Source of the DNA: Xenopus tropicalis
Taxonomy: Eukaryota; Chordata; Amphibia; Anura; Pipidae
DNA: 64,000 nucleotides
Direction of reading: 5' to 3'
Assembly (NCBI RefSeq): GCF_000004195.4
Contig: NC_030683.2
Span: forward strand, 54,697,358-54,761,357
Shown here in pieces: positions 25,169 through 36,337 of the stretch. Under the pieces are notes generated by a model. That model did not search any database. It was not told the origin of the DNA and saw only the letters and a program-made list of their open reading frames with translations. Each line of letters starts with the position of its first letter. Position 1 is the first letter of the stretch. Position numbers and translations under genes: made by a program.

Positions 25169-26147
25169 TTGTGCCATCAGCCGTTGCCAGCTGAAACTCT
25201 ACAGTGCAAAGAAGAAGCCATTTCTAAGCAAGATCCACAAGCTCAGGCGTTTTCACTGGGCCAGGGATCATTTAAAATGGAGTGTGGCAAAATGGAAGAC
25301 TGTTCTGTGGTCAGACGAGTCACGATTCGAAGTTCTTTTTGGAAATCTGGGAAGCCATGTCATCCGGACCAAAGAGGACAAGGACAACCCAAGTTGTTAT
25401 CAACGCTCAGTTCAGAAGCCTGCATCTCTGATGGTATAGGGTTGCATGAGTGCGTGTGGCATGGGCAGCTTGCATGTCTGGAAAGGCAGCATCAATGCAG
25501 AAAAATATATTCAGGTTCTAGAACAACATATGCTCCCATCCAGACGTCATCTCTTTCAGGGAAGACCCTGCATTTTTCAACAAGATAATGCCAGACCACA
25601 TTCTGCATCAATCACAACATCATGGCTGCATAGGAGAAGGATCCGGGTACTGAAATGGCCAGTCTGCAGTCCAGATCTTTCACCTATAGAGAAAATTTGG
25701 CGCATCATAAAGAGGAAGGTGCGACAAAGAAGGCCCAAGACGATTGAACAGTTAGAGGCCTGTATTAGACAAGAATGGGAGAGCATTCCTATTCCTAAAC
25801 TTGAGAAACTGGTCTCCTCGGTCCCCAGACGTCTGTTGAGTGTTGTAAGAAGAAGGGGAGATGTCACACAGTGGTGAAAATGGCCTTGTCCCAACTTTTT
25901 TGAGATTTGTTGACACCATGAAATTCTGAATCAACATATTTTTCCCTTAAAATGGTACATTTTCTCAGTTTAAACTTTTGTTCCGTGATTTATGTTCTAT
26001 TCTGAATAAAATATTAGAAGTTGGCACCTCCACATCATTGCATTCAGTTTTTATTCACAATTTGTTTAGTGTCCCAACTTTTTTGGAATCCGGGTTGTAT
26101 TTGAATTTTTCATTATTGACATAATTTTGTTTCTGAACCACCTAGGG

Positions 26148-26914
26148 CAGTGCTGTCCAACTTCTGCGGTGCCGAGGGCCGGAAATTCTCTAGCATACAT
26201 GGTGGAGGGCCGCTAATGGAAGCCTGTTTTGACCACTCCCCCATTTTAAACCACACCCACTTCAAACCACACCCATTTTATCACAATGGTCGCTGCAGGG
26301 ATATCAACCATCATTCATATGTTAAAGAATTATATTATGTCATATTAAGACCAGGGGCGATTCTGGACATATCGCCGCCCGAGGCGGCTCCTGGATGCCG
26401 CCCCCGCTCCCCAGCGCTTACCTTCTGAGCGCAGGAGCGGGTCCGGGGGCGGTGAGATCGCTAGTGCAGAGAGCTCAATTGCGCTCTCTTCACTAGAAGA
26501 GCCGAATTTCCGGTTTTCCGGTTTTACCCTCCCTGCTGCCTATGTGCCATACTCTGCCTACCCTATGCTGCCTATACACAGGCAGCATAGGCCAGGCAGT
26601 ACATACAATGTCTGAGGTGTGAAGAGGTGAACAATGTGGGTGATTACAGACTGAGGTGTGAACACTGCAGGGGGTGAACAATGCAGAGATTAAAAGGTGT
26701 GAACAACACAGGGGATTACATTTTTAAACAATACAGAGGGATTACAGCCTGAATCTGAGGTGAGAACCATGCAGGGGGCCAGTTAATCTCAGTATTGATA
26801 TCATTTAAAGTTTACACAAAGGTAAGCCATCAAAGCAGCCAGACAGGTGGGGGGCCACACAGAGGGGGGTCGAGGGCCGCATGCAGCCCGCGGGCCGCCA
26901 GTTGGACAGCACTG
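26148..26914. mobile_element. hAT-type MITE, 767 bp, perfect 8 bp duplication
   Basis: Ends cagtgctgtccaact and agttggacagcactg are perfect inverted repeats. The 8 bp acctaggg lies on both sides (26140-26147 and 26915-26922), the hallmark of hAT insertion. No transposase. A different GC-rich repeat beginning about 26352 is nested inside. Confidence 0.92.
26352..26510. mobile_element. GC-rich repeat nested in the hAT MITE
   Basis: Starts aggggcgattctggac, then 'cgccgcccgaggcgg' and 'ctagtgcagagag'. Its parts recur at 21810-21990. Boundaries are approximate and its class is not established. Confidence 0.5.
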
Positions 26915-27078
26915 ACCTAGGGTAATCAAGTTTCTCCTGTTCTTGTTTGCTATTCATTATGCCATACAAATTATTTGCACATATTTGTTATTTAGATCAC
27001 ACTGCAAAATGTATATACCACTGTTGAAGAAGACTTAGTTAGCTGGGTTGTCTAGGGACATTGTGCCGAATTCAAATA

Positions 27079-27405
27079 CAGGTATGGGATCCCTTATTCG
27101 GAAACCCGTTATCCAGAAAGCCCCGAATTATGGAAAGTCTGTCTCCCATAGACTCCAATTTAATCAAATAACTCAGAATTTTAAAACTGATTTTCTTTTT
27201 CTCTGTAGTAATAAAACAGTAACTTGTAATTGATCCCAACTAAGATTTAAATAATCCTTATTGGGTGCAAACAATCCTATTGGGTTTAATTAATGTTTTA
27301 TTGATTTTTTAGTAGACTTAAGGTATGGAGATCCAAATTACGGAATGACCCCTTATCCAGACTACCCTTGGTCCCGAGCATTCTGGATAATGGGTCCTAT
27401 ACCTG
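27079..27405. mobile_element. CAGGTATGGGA-family MITE, 327 bp, TA duplication
   Basis: The best-preserved copy: caggtatgggatcc at the left, gggtcctatacctg at the right, TA on both sides (27077-27078 and 27406-27407). It carries the full set of internal blocks used to recognise the other copies. Confidence 0.9.
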
Positions 27406-27671
27406 TACTTATATACTTACCAGTATTTATTTGCCTGTCAGTGTTTCTGCTGTTAGGCTGGTTTCTTTTTTTCTTTCCTTTTTTGATTGTTTCTAGAAAT
27501 TAATTAATCTTATTATGTTGAATTTATTAAATTTTTCTAGCTTCTCTTATTTCCTTAAGAAATGCTTGTAGCATTGTGAAGTTGATGTTTGTGTCTGTCA
27601 GTAATAGTGTCAAACTTGATGGGTGTCACAGGTCCTGGACGTGGGCATCCACAGAAAACAATTTTTTTTTA

Positions 27672-27885
27672 TTAACATAGTAAGTTAGGTTGAAAAAAGA
27701 CATACGTCCATCACGTTCAACCATGATGCCTAAATAATAACCTGCCTAACTGCTAGTTGATCCAGAAGAAGGCAAAAAAAAAACACCTGAAGCCTCTCTA
27801 ATTTGCCGCAGAGAGGGAAAAATTCCTTCCTGACTCCAAGATGGAAATCGGACCAGTTCCTGGATCAACTTGTACTAAGTAAAAG
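27672..27885 (-). mobile_element. LINE 3' end fragment (CR1/L2 group)
   Basis: 'taacatagtaagttaggttg' followed by 'aaaaaagacatacgtccatc' is the reverse complement of a LINE 3' end like that at 12894. The continuation 'gccgcagagagggaaaaatt', 'ccttcctgactccaag' and 'tcctggatcaacttgtact' is a conserved 3' untranslated block of frog LINEs. No coding part is included. Confidence 0.75.
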
Positions 27886-28208
27886 CATATATGACCAGTT
27901 CAGCTGACTTACACACAAGCACATAGGGGAACTATCTGAGGTAACTCCTAAACATTTGCTAGCAGATGGGTTACATTGACATACAGTTTCAGGCAGCATC
28001 ATACACATGTTAAAAACACAGACCATTATGCCAGCCTGAAAATGTTCTAAACTAAAGATTAGGATGTACAAAGGCAGGGGCATCAAGGGACACAAGGTTG
28101 AAAAGTTAATGCTTGATAAGGTCAGGCATTTTATGCAGCCATACAAGGGGGAATTCTGTACTGATCACTCTGGGCTATATGAATGGATACTGTACAAAGG
28201 GCCATATA
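27886..28208. other. Unassigned non-coding DNA
   Basis: Short spacer between the LINE tail and the hAT element. Nothing recognised. Confidence 0.45.
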
Positions 28209-28216
28209 TGGTAGGG

Positions 28217-28546
28217 CAGCGTTTTTCAACCACTGTTCCGCGGCACACTAGTGTGCCGCGAGATGTTGCCTGGTGTGCCGTAGGCAGGGCACCAATGTAC
28301 TAGGGGGGCACTGCTCTTGGCACCAATGTACTAGGGGGGCACTGCTGCTGGGCACCAATGTACTAGGGGGGCACTGCTCTTGGCACCAATGTACTAGGGG
28401 GCACTGCTGCTGGGCACCAATGTACTAGGGGGGCACTGCTGCTGGGCACAGAGTTAAATTTTTTAACATTTTCTAATGGTGGTGTGCCTCGTGATTTTTT
28501 TCATGAAACAAGTGTGCCTTTGCCCAAAAAAGGTTGAAAAACACTG
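28217..28546. mobile_element. hAT-type MITE, 330 bp, with internal tandem repeats
   Basis: Inverted ends cagcgtttttcaacc and ggttgaaaaacactg, with the perfect 8 bp duplication tggtaggg at 28209-28216 and 28547-28554. The centre (28285-28450) has five copies of a 30-34 bp unit built on 'gcaccaatgtactagggggg'. No transposase. Confidence 0.92.
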
Positions 28547-28716
28547 TGGTAGGGTACCTTTCTACTGTTCCATTGGTTTGAGCAGAAAGCCCAAACAACT
28601 GCAACAGAAGGAAATGAAGATAATTTTTAACTCTGCCTGACTGGAAAACTGATCAAAATTGTTTGGTTGAACTGTTTTTTTTGTACATGTGCTATTTATG
28701 ATCCATGTAAAAACTA

Positions 28717-29939
28717 CCGTATATACTCGAGTATAAGCCGAGTTTTCCAGCACTCAAAATGTGCTAAAAAAGGAATCCTCGGCTTATACTCGAGTCAAGC
28801 TGGCTCACTTGTCCTCCCTGCACATCCGATGGCAGATCGTGAACCAAGGAACGAGGCGCAACCCCCCACGAGCGTCGCGTGTGTACGGGGAGAGCGTGCA
28901 GCGCCATGGGTGTGTCCCGGCGTGCCGCAGGGGGTGGGGCCAGCGCAGTCTCTTCGTTTATGATGAGGAAGGATGTGCAGGTCGGGGGTGCAGGTGCAAG
29001 CACGCCGCATGGGGGTGGGGCCGCAGTCCCTTCGTTATGCTGAGGAAGGATGTGCAGGTGCAAGCGCGCCGGGGGGGGGTACGCTGCCCTTTCGATTAAG
29101 CTGCGGATGGATGTGCAGGTCAGGGGTACAGGTGTACGGTCACCGCAAGGGGGGGGGCGCAGTCCCTTCGTTATGCTGAGGACGGATGTGCAGGTCGGGG
29201 GTGCAGGTAGGGGCCGCCGCGCGGCCTTCCTTCATGCTCTGAGGACGGATCTGCAGGTCGGGGGTGCACCATTTCATGTTCCACATAAAGCTCACAGTGT
29301 ACATTTCCCTGTTGTTGTGTTTTTAGCTAACAGAATTTGTTTAATAATAGCCCACCTGGGGTGAGGTGGAGCTGAATATTGACAAAGCCAAGCAACACTC
29401 TGTAAAAGTCAAGGGCTGAGTTCCCTGTTAGTAATGTGTTGGCAGTGCAGCCCTTATTTTATAGCAGTGTGGCAGGAGAAGCAGTAATCATACAGAGATA
29501 GATACTTAACTACTACACTTGTGGTGGCCCAAGTGTAGCATACTGCTGTTATGCATTCTGCAACATTATTACTCCAGCGGGTATGGCATAACATACAGTT
29601 ATGGCAACATATCCTAACAGGGCAAAACTGTGCAGGACTATCATTACCTAGACACTACAAAAATTAAATGAGATATTAACCTGTACAGCCTTGCATGTGG
29701 TTATCTTATGTTGGATGCGCCTCATTTTCCAGCCCACACCTTGTGTTTATTTATATTGTAGTCATGTAAGCACTTGTGAGTGTCCTTTTATTAAATAATT
29801 TGATTATTAAAACTTAGCAGTAGCGGCTGCATTTCCCACCCTAGGCTTATACTCGAGTCAATACGTTTTTCCAGTTTTCTTAGGGAAAATTAGGTATCTC
29901 GGCTTATACTCGGATCGGCTTATACTCGAGTATATACGG
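28717..29939. mobile_element. TA-flanked MITE with CCGTATATACTCGAG ends, 1223 bp
   Basis: Left end ccgtatatactcgagtataa and right end ttatactcgagtatatacgg are inverted, with TA on each side (28715-28716 and 29940-29941). Subterminal 'ctcggcttatactcgagtca' is repeated in both halves. TA use suggests a Tc1/mariner-type transposase. There is no transposase inside; the interior is GC-rich and repetitive, unlike the AT-rich flanks. Confidence 0.85.
28964..29275. repeat. G-rich tandem repeats inside the TA-flanked MITE
   Basis: ggatgtgcag-type cores recur at 28971, 29048, 29109, 29184 and 29247 (the last with ctgcag), with alternating spacing of about 76 and 62 bases. Each is followed by G runs of 4 to 10. 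Open frames here on both strands are by-products of composition. Confidence 0.8.
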
Positions 29940-29941
29940 TA

Positions 29942-31119
29942 CATTGCCCATGTTTATTTTGAAGTATGACATTTATGATGTTGGATGGCACTGTAATCGC
30001 AATCAGAAAAATAAAGGATAATTTTTCTGGTGCACCTGGAACAATTATTTGCAATGTAACATAGCTTTTGACATTTATTTCAGGTTGAGCATATGTGTGG
30101 AGGCTGCAGACAGTTGCAAAAGTTACCCTAATTCCTTACCCTGTTTCATTTGTTTTTTATCTGCATGCTGGTCACTAAGTTATAAATGGTATGTTCAAGT
30201 CTTAGGGCCAACTTTATCCTGGGTCCTTGTAAATGACCCCTAATGTTTGCTGATATTCAGCTAGACTTTCAAAGTAGAGCTACCTTCTTCTTTTTTAAAA
30301 TAATAAACCAGTTAAGATTGGTACCAGTATATCTACTACACCAGAAAAAAACATGTTGCTTTAAAATCCAAATCTTCAATGGGTTTAGTCATGCATGCAA
30401 AGGATTTTTTTTAAAGTTACCAAAGACTTTATTTAAACTTCATCAAAATGTGGACTGTCAGACTCTTTTGTGTATGTTCTAGGGCTTAAGAACTTTGGAT
30501 TCCCCATATTTTCTTTTGACATCAGATTTAAAGCTTATTGTCAAAAAAGAAAGGGATTAAAGCCCAGCTGCAGAAACTAAAGGATAGGGATACATAAAGT
30601 ATAGACACCATTTTGTCTTCAATAAGGATTATTTCTTTGACACTAATTAACAGAAATATTTTAATTGTAGGACATAAAAGTCTTTAGAACAATTTCACAA
30701 TGCAAGCAATTCATAGATATTGAGACTATATTGCTTACCGAGACTATGATATAATTTAATCCCTAAAAGAGATTTAATAGTTTACAGCATTTACGTTCCT
30801 GTTTAGACCTAAAACTTTGCCCAGCAGTATTGGGGACACTACCATAACCTTCTATTTTGGATGTTGGGTCACAATGACTGACACAATTTTGCAATACGTG
30901 ATAACAGTATCTCATTGTCTGATCACGATAATTGCTTACATTTAGCATTGTGGTTTTTAAATTAGGGTTATATAATACATTGGCAGCACTTACTTAACTC
31001 CCTTCTGCTTTAACCAGAATAGGTTAACTAAATACCAAACACAAAGGATACTTGTCTTGTCTGTACTGTTGCACAGTACTGCTGTATTGCTTCTCAAGGT
31101 TAGTGTTTTTTCCACAAAA
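29942..31119. other. Unassigned non-coding DNA
   Basis: No supported coding sequence or repeat end. Confidence 0.45.
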
Positions 31120-31128
31120 AAAGCTTAA

Positions 31129-31812
31129 AGGAGAAGGAAAGGCTAGTAAAGAGTTAATCTCAAGCTGCAGGCATACCTTCAGTTGTCTCAATAGTACCCT
31201 TAAGTCTCCCCATATTTCACCTGTTCAGAAGATCTGAAGCCAGACAGGAAGAAAAAATGCTGAGCTGTGTAAAGAAAGTTCCCATAATTCCTCACTCCTG
31301 CACAGACACCCAGACCAAGTGAACATGCTCAGTTAGTAAGACTATGGGGCACATTTACGAATCCACGGATTCGTCCGAATGGGTTTTTTTTCGAAATGAT
31401 CGCTATTTTTGCGATTTTTTTCGTCGCCGTCAAGATTTTTGCGTATTTTGCACGACTTTTCGCGAAAAATTCGGATTGTTTTTTCCGCCGTTCACAATTG
31501 TGCAATACGAAAAATCGTATTTCGTTTCCAATCCGATTTTTTCCCATTCAGGATTCGGATTCGAGGATTAGTAAATGTGCCCCTATGAGTCAGTTTCCTG
31601 CTGACTGGCTCAGATCCACATTCCTAAGGGGGGGGAGTGAGTTTTTAGCATTCTTGAGGGAGGGGGGAGCAGGAAAAAGCAGAGAACAGAAAGCTGTGTG
31701 TCTGTGGCACAGGAATTATAGACACAACTAATCTTTTTACAGAGGAGTCAGTGCAGCATTTCTGTGAGTGCTTATGGCTGTATTTACATAGACCTTTCTG
31801 ATAAAGCTTTAA
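31129..31812. mobile_element. TTAA-type element, interrupted and rearranged
   Basis: TTAA at 31125-31128 is followed by aggagaaggaaaggcta, a TTAA-family end whose reverse form also closes at 45440-45457. A second TTAA lies at 31809-31812. The matching right terminus is not visible, so the right arm seems truncated. A palindromic MITE (31346-31583) is nested inside. Confidence 0.5.
31346..31583. mobile_element. Palindromic MITE, 238 bp, 3 bp duplication (TAT)
   Basis: ggggcacatttacgaatcc and ggattagtaaatgtgcccc are near-perfect inverted ends. TAT flanks at 31343-31345 and 31584-31586. The interior is full of 'tttttcg' and 'cgaaaaa' runs like the larger palindromes at 41559 and 46728. Confidence 0.85.
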
Positions 31813-31829
31813 GCTTTAACCACACATAT

Positions 31830-34099
31830 TCTGTTATTTTCTTAAAGTAGTGCCAGAGGGAAAAAAGTTGTTAAAAAAGACAACAATATTTTTTTCTCGA
31901 CCTCGAATATTATTAAATAGGCCTCTTAAAATACCTATATGGTGTACTATCCCAAGGCTTAACATTGCTAATGTATGTGACCCCAGGCAAAGCATATTGT
32001 TGAAAACCAAAAGGAAGGTTTTGCATAGATGGTGCTTAAAAGCAAGATTCAGAAATGCTGACTGCAGAAAGCAGTTTGACAGTGTTATACTAATGTATAG
32101 TACTTTAAGCTGCTTTTTAAAGAATTGCTGCTTATGGGTTATTGTTTGTTTAAATAATTATCTCATATAACATTACCTTGTTTATGCAAAGCCAAAATAA
32201 TGATATTGCTCTAAAAAACCTACAAAGACCAGTATCTTAATTTTAGGTTCAGACTGAAAAGATGATAAAGAGAAACACCAGTGTACTCTAACAAGTGATT
32301 CTAAATATTTCCATTCCAAGCTCTACATAATACTTTGCCTATTAAATGCAGCATCATATGAACAGAAGCATACAAATAATGACCACAGCACAGTACTATT
32401 AAAAATAAATTAAAATGTCAAGTAGCACCAGTATTAATAAAACATTAAAATGAAAAACAAAATAAATATAGAAGGCTTCAGGCTCAGAATAATCATACAG
32501 AAGATCCTGAGAGTAGAAATCTCCTCAGGCAAAGTGGGAAATCACAAGCAAACTTACAAAATATAACATCAGATGTCAGTATAGTAAAAGTAAGACAAGG
32601 TACTCACAGATATAATTTAAGTCATTAAAATGTATTGGTTATTCAGCAGTTATATGTGTCCATTTGTTCTGCAAAATGAAGCATAACTATTTGGGAGCTG
32701 TGGTATTTGAAGGTTGCGTTGATTTAATGCAACTCGAACATTTTTTGATGCTTGCAGTCAAGAGAAAACTGTGTTTGCGTTAAGTTTTTTTCCCAAACAC
32801 AAAAAAAAATTGAATTGTAACTTTTAATAAACCTCCCTCACTGCACAATAATGGATTGTCCAGCACGTTGCTCTTCTTGCTGCATATATAGCACATATAA
32901 TAAATACATTCTTAGGATAAAATTTTCCTCCTGTTCTGTAATTGGTGTATACTTCTGTGCCCATGTACCTAGTAATTTAGTTGTTGGGTTATTTCTGCTA
33001 GACTGCATTTCCTTATATCCTGACAGTCAATCTCATATTTAGATTTTTTTTGTTCAATTTCAGTAAGCTAATTCTGGTTTCATATGAATTCCCCACAATT
33101 TGTATTTATTTTTTCTATATACTTTTTTTCTGCTGGCAATGCTGGCATATTCTTTTTGGGGAACACTATAATTTTAAGATATACTTTTCCAACAGAACAC
33201 AGAAAATGGGGCTCATTTACGTCCACAAGAGCAGTTAAGGTCCCGGTAATTTTCCCACATTCAGTTATGCATTAAATATAATTTATTAAAGGTACTTTAA
33301 TAAATGCACTCTTTGCACTTCCCTATAGCACCACTCGGCCCTGCCTTTCATTCCAAATAGATCACTTCTGCATCTATTGACACTCTAATGTTACCTCTAA
33401 TGCTACCACCACCCAGAGCCGGATTTAGCTGTGGTGCGTCCCTTGGCTCTCCCAAGCCCCATGTTTGCTCCCCCTGTGTTTGCACCCCCCATATTTGCAA
33501 CATTGTATTAATTTGCTAAATCAGATGCAATTGCTGTAGGTGCAGCACAACTGAGACAAGCACATCACACCCTTGTGCCACAATATTGCAGGAATTCTGG
33601 GAAAAAATGCTGCATACTCTGGAATCTGTTCATGAGTATCCTTACTTGGTGTTGCAAAGTTAGTTTGACTACAGTAGGAGAAATTGGACAATTAAAATAG
33701 CAAAAAGAGGCAGCCCTGCCTTATTCACCAAATTATATTACTCAGGTCCGTAAATGCCTCATAAATTGAGGATTTATATATTTTTTACATATATTCCAGA
33801 TATTGCTAGTTTCTGAGCACTAAACACCCCCAAAAAATTGCTTAATGTCAGAAAATATTTAATTACGTCTCAATATATTGACTAAGAAGGATATTTTTAC
33901 ATTTCCAATCCTTTGATGATATTTGTTTGGGCGTTATTGCTGCCCTAACTTCTTGAAGTTTAAGTCTAATAAAAATATAAAGTCACTTCACTTGCTGGAT
34001 CTTTAATTTCAGTAATATGGTGTATGCCTCTTTGAAGTTGGGTACTGCTTCCCTTTTTATGAATACATTTTCACATATACAGTGTCACAACATTTGTAA
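31830..34099. other. Unassigned non-coding DNA with one transposon end
   Basis: No gene supported. At 33416-33500, 'agagccggatttagctgtgg' resembles one end of the element at 46055-46280. Otherwise AT-rich sequence. Confidence 0.45.
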
Positions 34100-34101
34100 T
34101 A

Positions 34102-34372
34102 CAAGTATGGGACCTGTTATCCAGAATGCTTGGGGCCTGGGGTTTTCCAGATAAGGGATCTTCTGTAATGTGGATCTTCATACCTTAACCTCTACTAAAA
34201 AAAATAATTTAAACATGACATAAACCCAACAGGATTGTTTTGCCACCAATAATGAGTAATTATATCTTAGTTAGGATCAAGTACAAGGTACTGTTTGATT
34301 ATTGTAGAGAAAAGGAAATAATTCTAACTGTAAAAAATAATTTCCTTAAAATTAATTCTATGGGGGATAGTA
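34102..34372. mobile_element. CAGGTATGGGA-family MITE, 3' truncated
   Basis: Starts caagtatgggacctgttatc after TA and keeps the family blocks up to 'attctatgggggata'. The last ~60 bases including the right end are lost. Confidence 0.8.
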
Positions 34373-34842
34373 ACAGTATCTACATTATTTGGGATTTTAG
34401 CATCTTTATAGCATTTTGCCAATTATCTACCAGGCCCTGGCGACTTACAAAATGTATAATCCACCTCTTCAGGTGTTATGGGGGAGGTCAGCACTTCATA
34501 TTTAGTTATTTAAGTATTTTGGCTTTTAATACCATTTGCTACAGTAACACAACATTCAGTTTGGTCACCTCATATATCTTTTCAATGAATTTCTTAAACA
34601 CCTAATTTATTATTTCTAACTTGGTATGAGAAGTATTGTAACTTCTTCGTCTTTTATGTCACAACGTAAATTACCATCAAATGTAACAGCCTTGTGTAGA
34701 GCTGGCAAACTATGGGATGTTTATTGATAGCTTTTAAGAGACAAGAGTAGGTCCAGACTGGAGGACTAAAGAATTACCAGAAGGGCGTATAAACTTACGT
34801 GATAGATATCTTTAAAATATGTTTCACAGATGTATTATTTAT

Positions 34843-34975
34843 AGTGATGAGCGAATTCTTTTGTCAGGCATGAATTTGCAGCGCATTTCCGCATTTTGCA
34901 AATGGCAAATTGTTTTGCGAAACTTCTGAGAAAATCTGGCCTGAAAAAATTCAGCGATCACAGCAAATTGAACTG
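34843..34975. mobile_element. GATTCGCTCATCACTA family fragment, inverted
   Basis: tagtgatgagcgaattc is the reverse complement of the end seen at 6265 and 17868. 'gcaaattgttttgcgaaact' fits the interior style. The far end is missing. Confidence 0.65.
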
Positions 34976-35689
34976 CATTATTTCTGGTTATGTGATCTCT
35001 GAGGGAGCACACAGACCTTCACACAATGGTGGGTCAAGGGAAAAGATGTAAATTGCACTATTTACTGATATATATCCAGTTTGGTGAGATTCTTTAATAG
35101 CTCAATTAATATAATATAAATTGTTAGTTAAGCATTCATTCTGGGGGTAAAGTTTTCCTTTAAAATTACAATTTCCTATTTAGGATTACCCAGTTGCACA
35201 TAATACTAGAAAAGCATAATTGTATTAAAACAGTTTATTTAGATGAAACAGTGTTTCACATATGGTTTTATGCAATATATCTATAGACCTGCAATGTTCA
35301 GAGAGTTTTCCTTTAAGTGAATAACACCCCCGCCCCAACACGCATCACAATCTATAGTTTAAAGTGATGACCTTAAGGAATTTAAATTTGGGTTTATGAC
35401 ATTTAGAATTGCTCCAGTGTAAATTAGATTTTTGCAACTAACATTAAATAATATAATATAACATACCCAGTGGCTCTACTACTTGAACATTTGCTACACT
35501 TTTTGGGATGTTACTGATCACTTCATCCAGTATAAAATAATTTTTGGTTGGTTCCTCAACAACCTGTGACATAAAAAAAATGTATAAACTTGTTTCCATG
35601 AACTGTCCTGGCAGTACTAGTGCTCCAGTCAATATCCCCCATTATCAAGACCAGTAGTCTTTTCTATTTGCAACAGGAGTTTCACTCTT
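34976..35689. other. Unassigned non-coding DNA
   Basis: Nothing recognised. Confidence 0.45.
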
Positions 35690-36335
35690 CTTCTTTACTA
35701 ACTTGAGAGGACCTACAGCATAGCCCTCTGCTGGGAATTGAGCTGGGTACCTCAAGGTTGAAAATACAACAGAAGAGATGTAGTAAGGTGAAGAGGAATA
35801 AAGGGCTTTGAAGGTTGTGAGGAGTTTGTAAGTTATTATTTGTTTAATGGAAAGCCACAATAAGGACTTTAGCAGGAGAGGGGCCTGTACTCTCTTACAG
35901 AAGAGAAGTAGAATTCTGCAGCAGTATTTAATACAGACTGTAGGAGAAAGATATGTGAGTTAGGGAGGCCAGTTTGTAGCAGGTTACAGTAGTCTAATCA
36001 GGATGGCATGTGAGCATGCATGAGTATCTTAGCTGTTGCAGGTGAAAGAAAGGGACAGATTTTGCAAATACTGTGTAAGAAAAAGTGGCAGGTTTCGACA
36101 GTAGTGTTAATATGTTCAGAGAAGGCGAGAGAGGAGTCAAAGTACACCCCCAGACAACATCCTGAGTTGACAGGGTTAATGATCGTGTACATCAATAGTA
36201 AAGGGGGAGTAGGACCAAGCTTAGTTGGAAAGATAACCAGTTTAGTTTTTGTTAGGTTCAGTTTGAGGTGGAGTTGGTCCATCCAATTGGTTCATCCAGG
36301 CAAGGTCAAGGAGGATTACGACAGAGAAGTGACTT
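35690..36335 (-). pseudogene. L2-type LINE, reverse transcriptase end (left part)
   Basis: The minus-strand frame 35998-36282 reads MDQLHLKLNLTKTKLVIFPT, then GCCLGVYFDSSLAFSEHI and FFLHSICKICPFLSPATA. This is the post-catalytic part of an L2-type reverse transcriptase (family pattern HLKLN..KTELL.FP, LGV.DS.LSF, R.IRPFLS). It is split from its upstream part (38459-39960) by a CR1 insertion. Downstream, frameshifted sequence continues to about 35690. Confidence 0.75.
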
Positions 36336-36337
36336 TG

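Larger units (their letters stand above)
23925..25877 (+). pseudogene. Tc1-like transposase interrupted by insertion and one stop
   Basis: The N-terminal part (23925-24297) has the paired helix-turn-helix region: GVTQRKIAKILHLSSSTVHN and IIRRFRESGTISVRKGQGRK. After the insertion the frame resumes at about 25174 (AISRCQLKLYSAKKKPFLSK). The catalytic motifs are present: WSDESRFEVLFG, FQQDNARPHSAS and SPDLSPIEKIW, a DD34E triad. The frame is open to the normal C-terminus except for one TAG near 25437 in the SLMV-stop-GCMS segment, where relatives usually have tryptophan. The inserted 876 bases are a multiple of three, so the frame is kept across it. It is inactive as it stands. Confidence 0.9.
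23628..26097 (+). mobile_element. Tc1-like transposon split by an LTR-like insertion
   Basis: Inverted ends of about 200 bases face each other: 'ggattccaaaaaagttggga' on the left and 'tcccaacttttttggaatcc' on the right. TA flanks at 23626-23627 and 26098-26099. Without the inserted 876 bases (one target copy included) the element is about 1.6 kb, normal for Tc1. Transposase is on the plus strand. Confidence 0.9.

Noticed and set aside
28761..29364. Several overlapping open frames on both strands in a GC-rich block
   Set aside because: They arise from GC-rich tandem repeats inside a TA-flanked MITE; no domain, and both strands are open.
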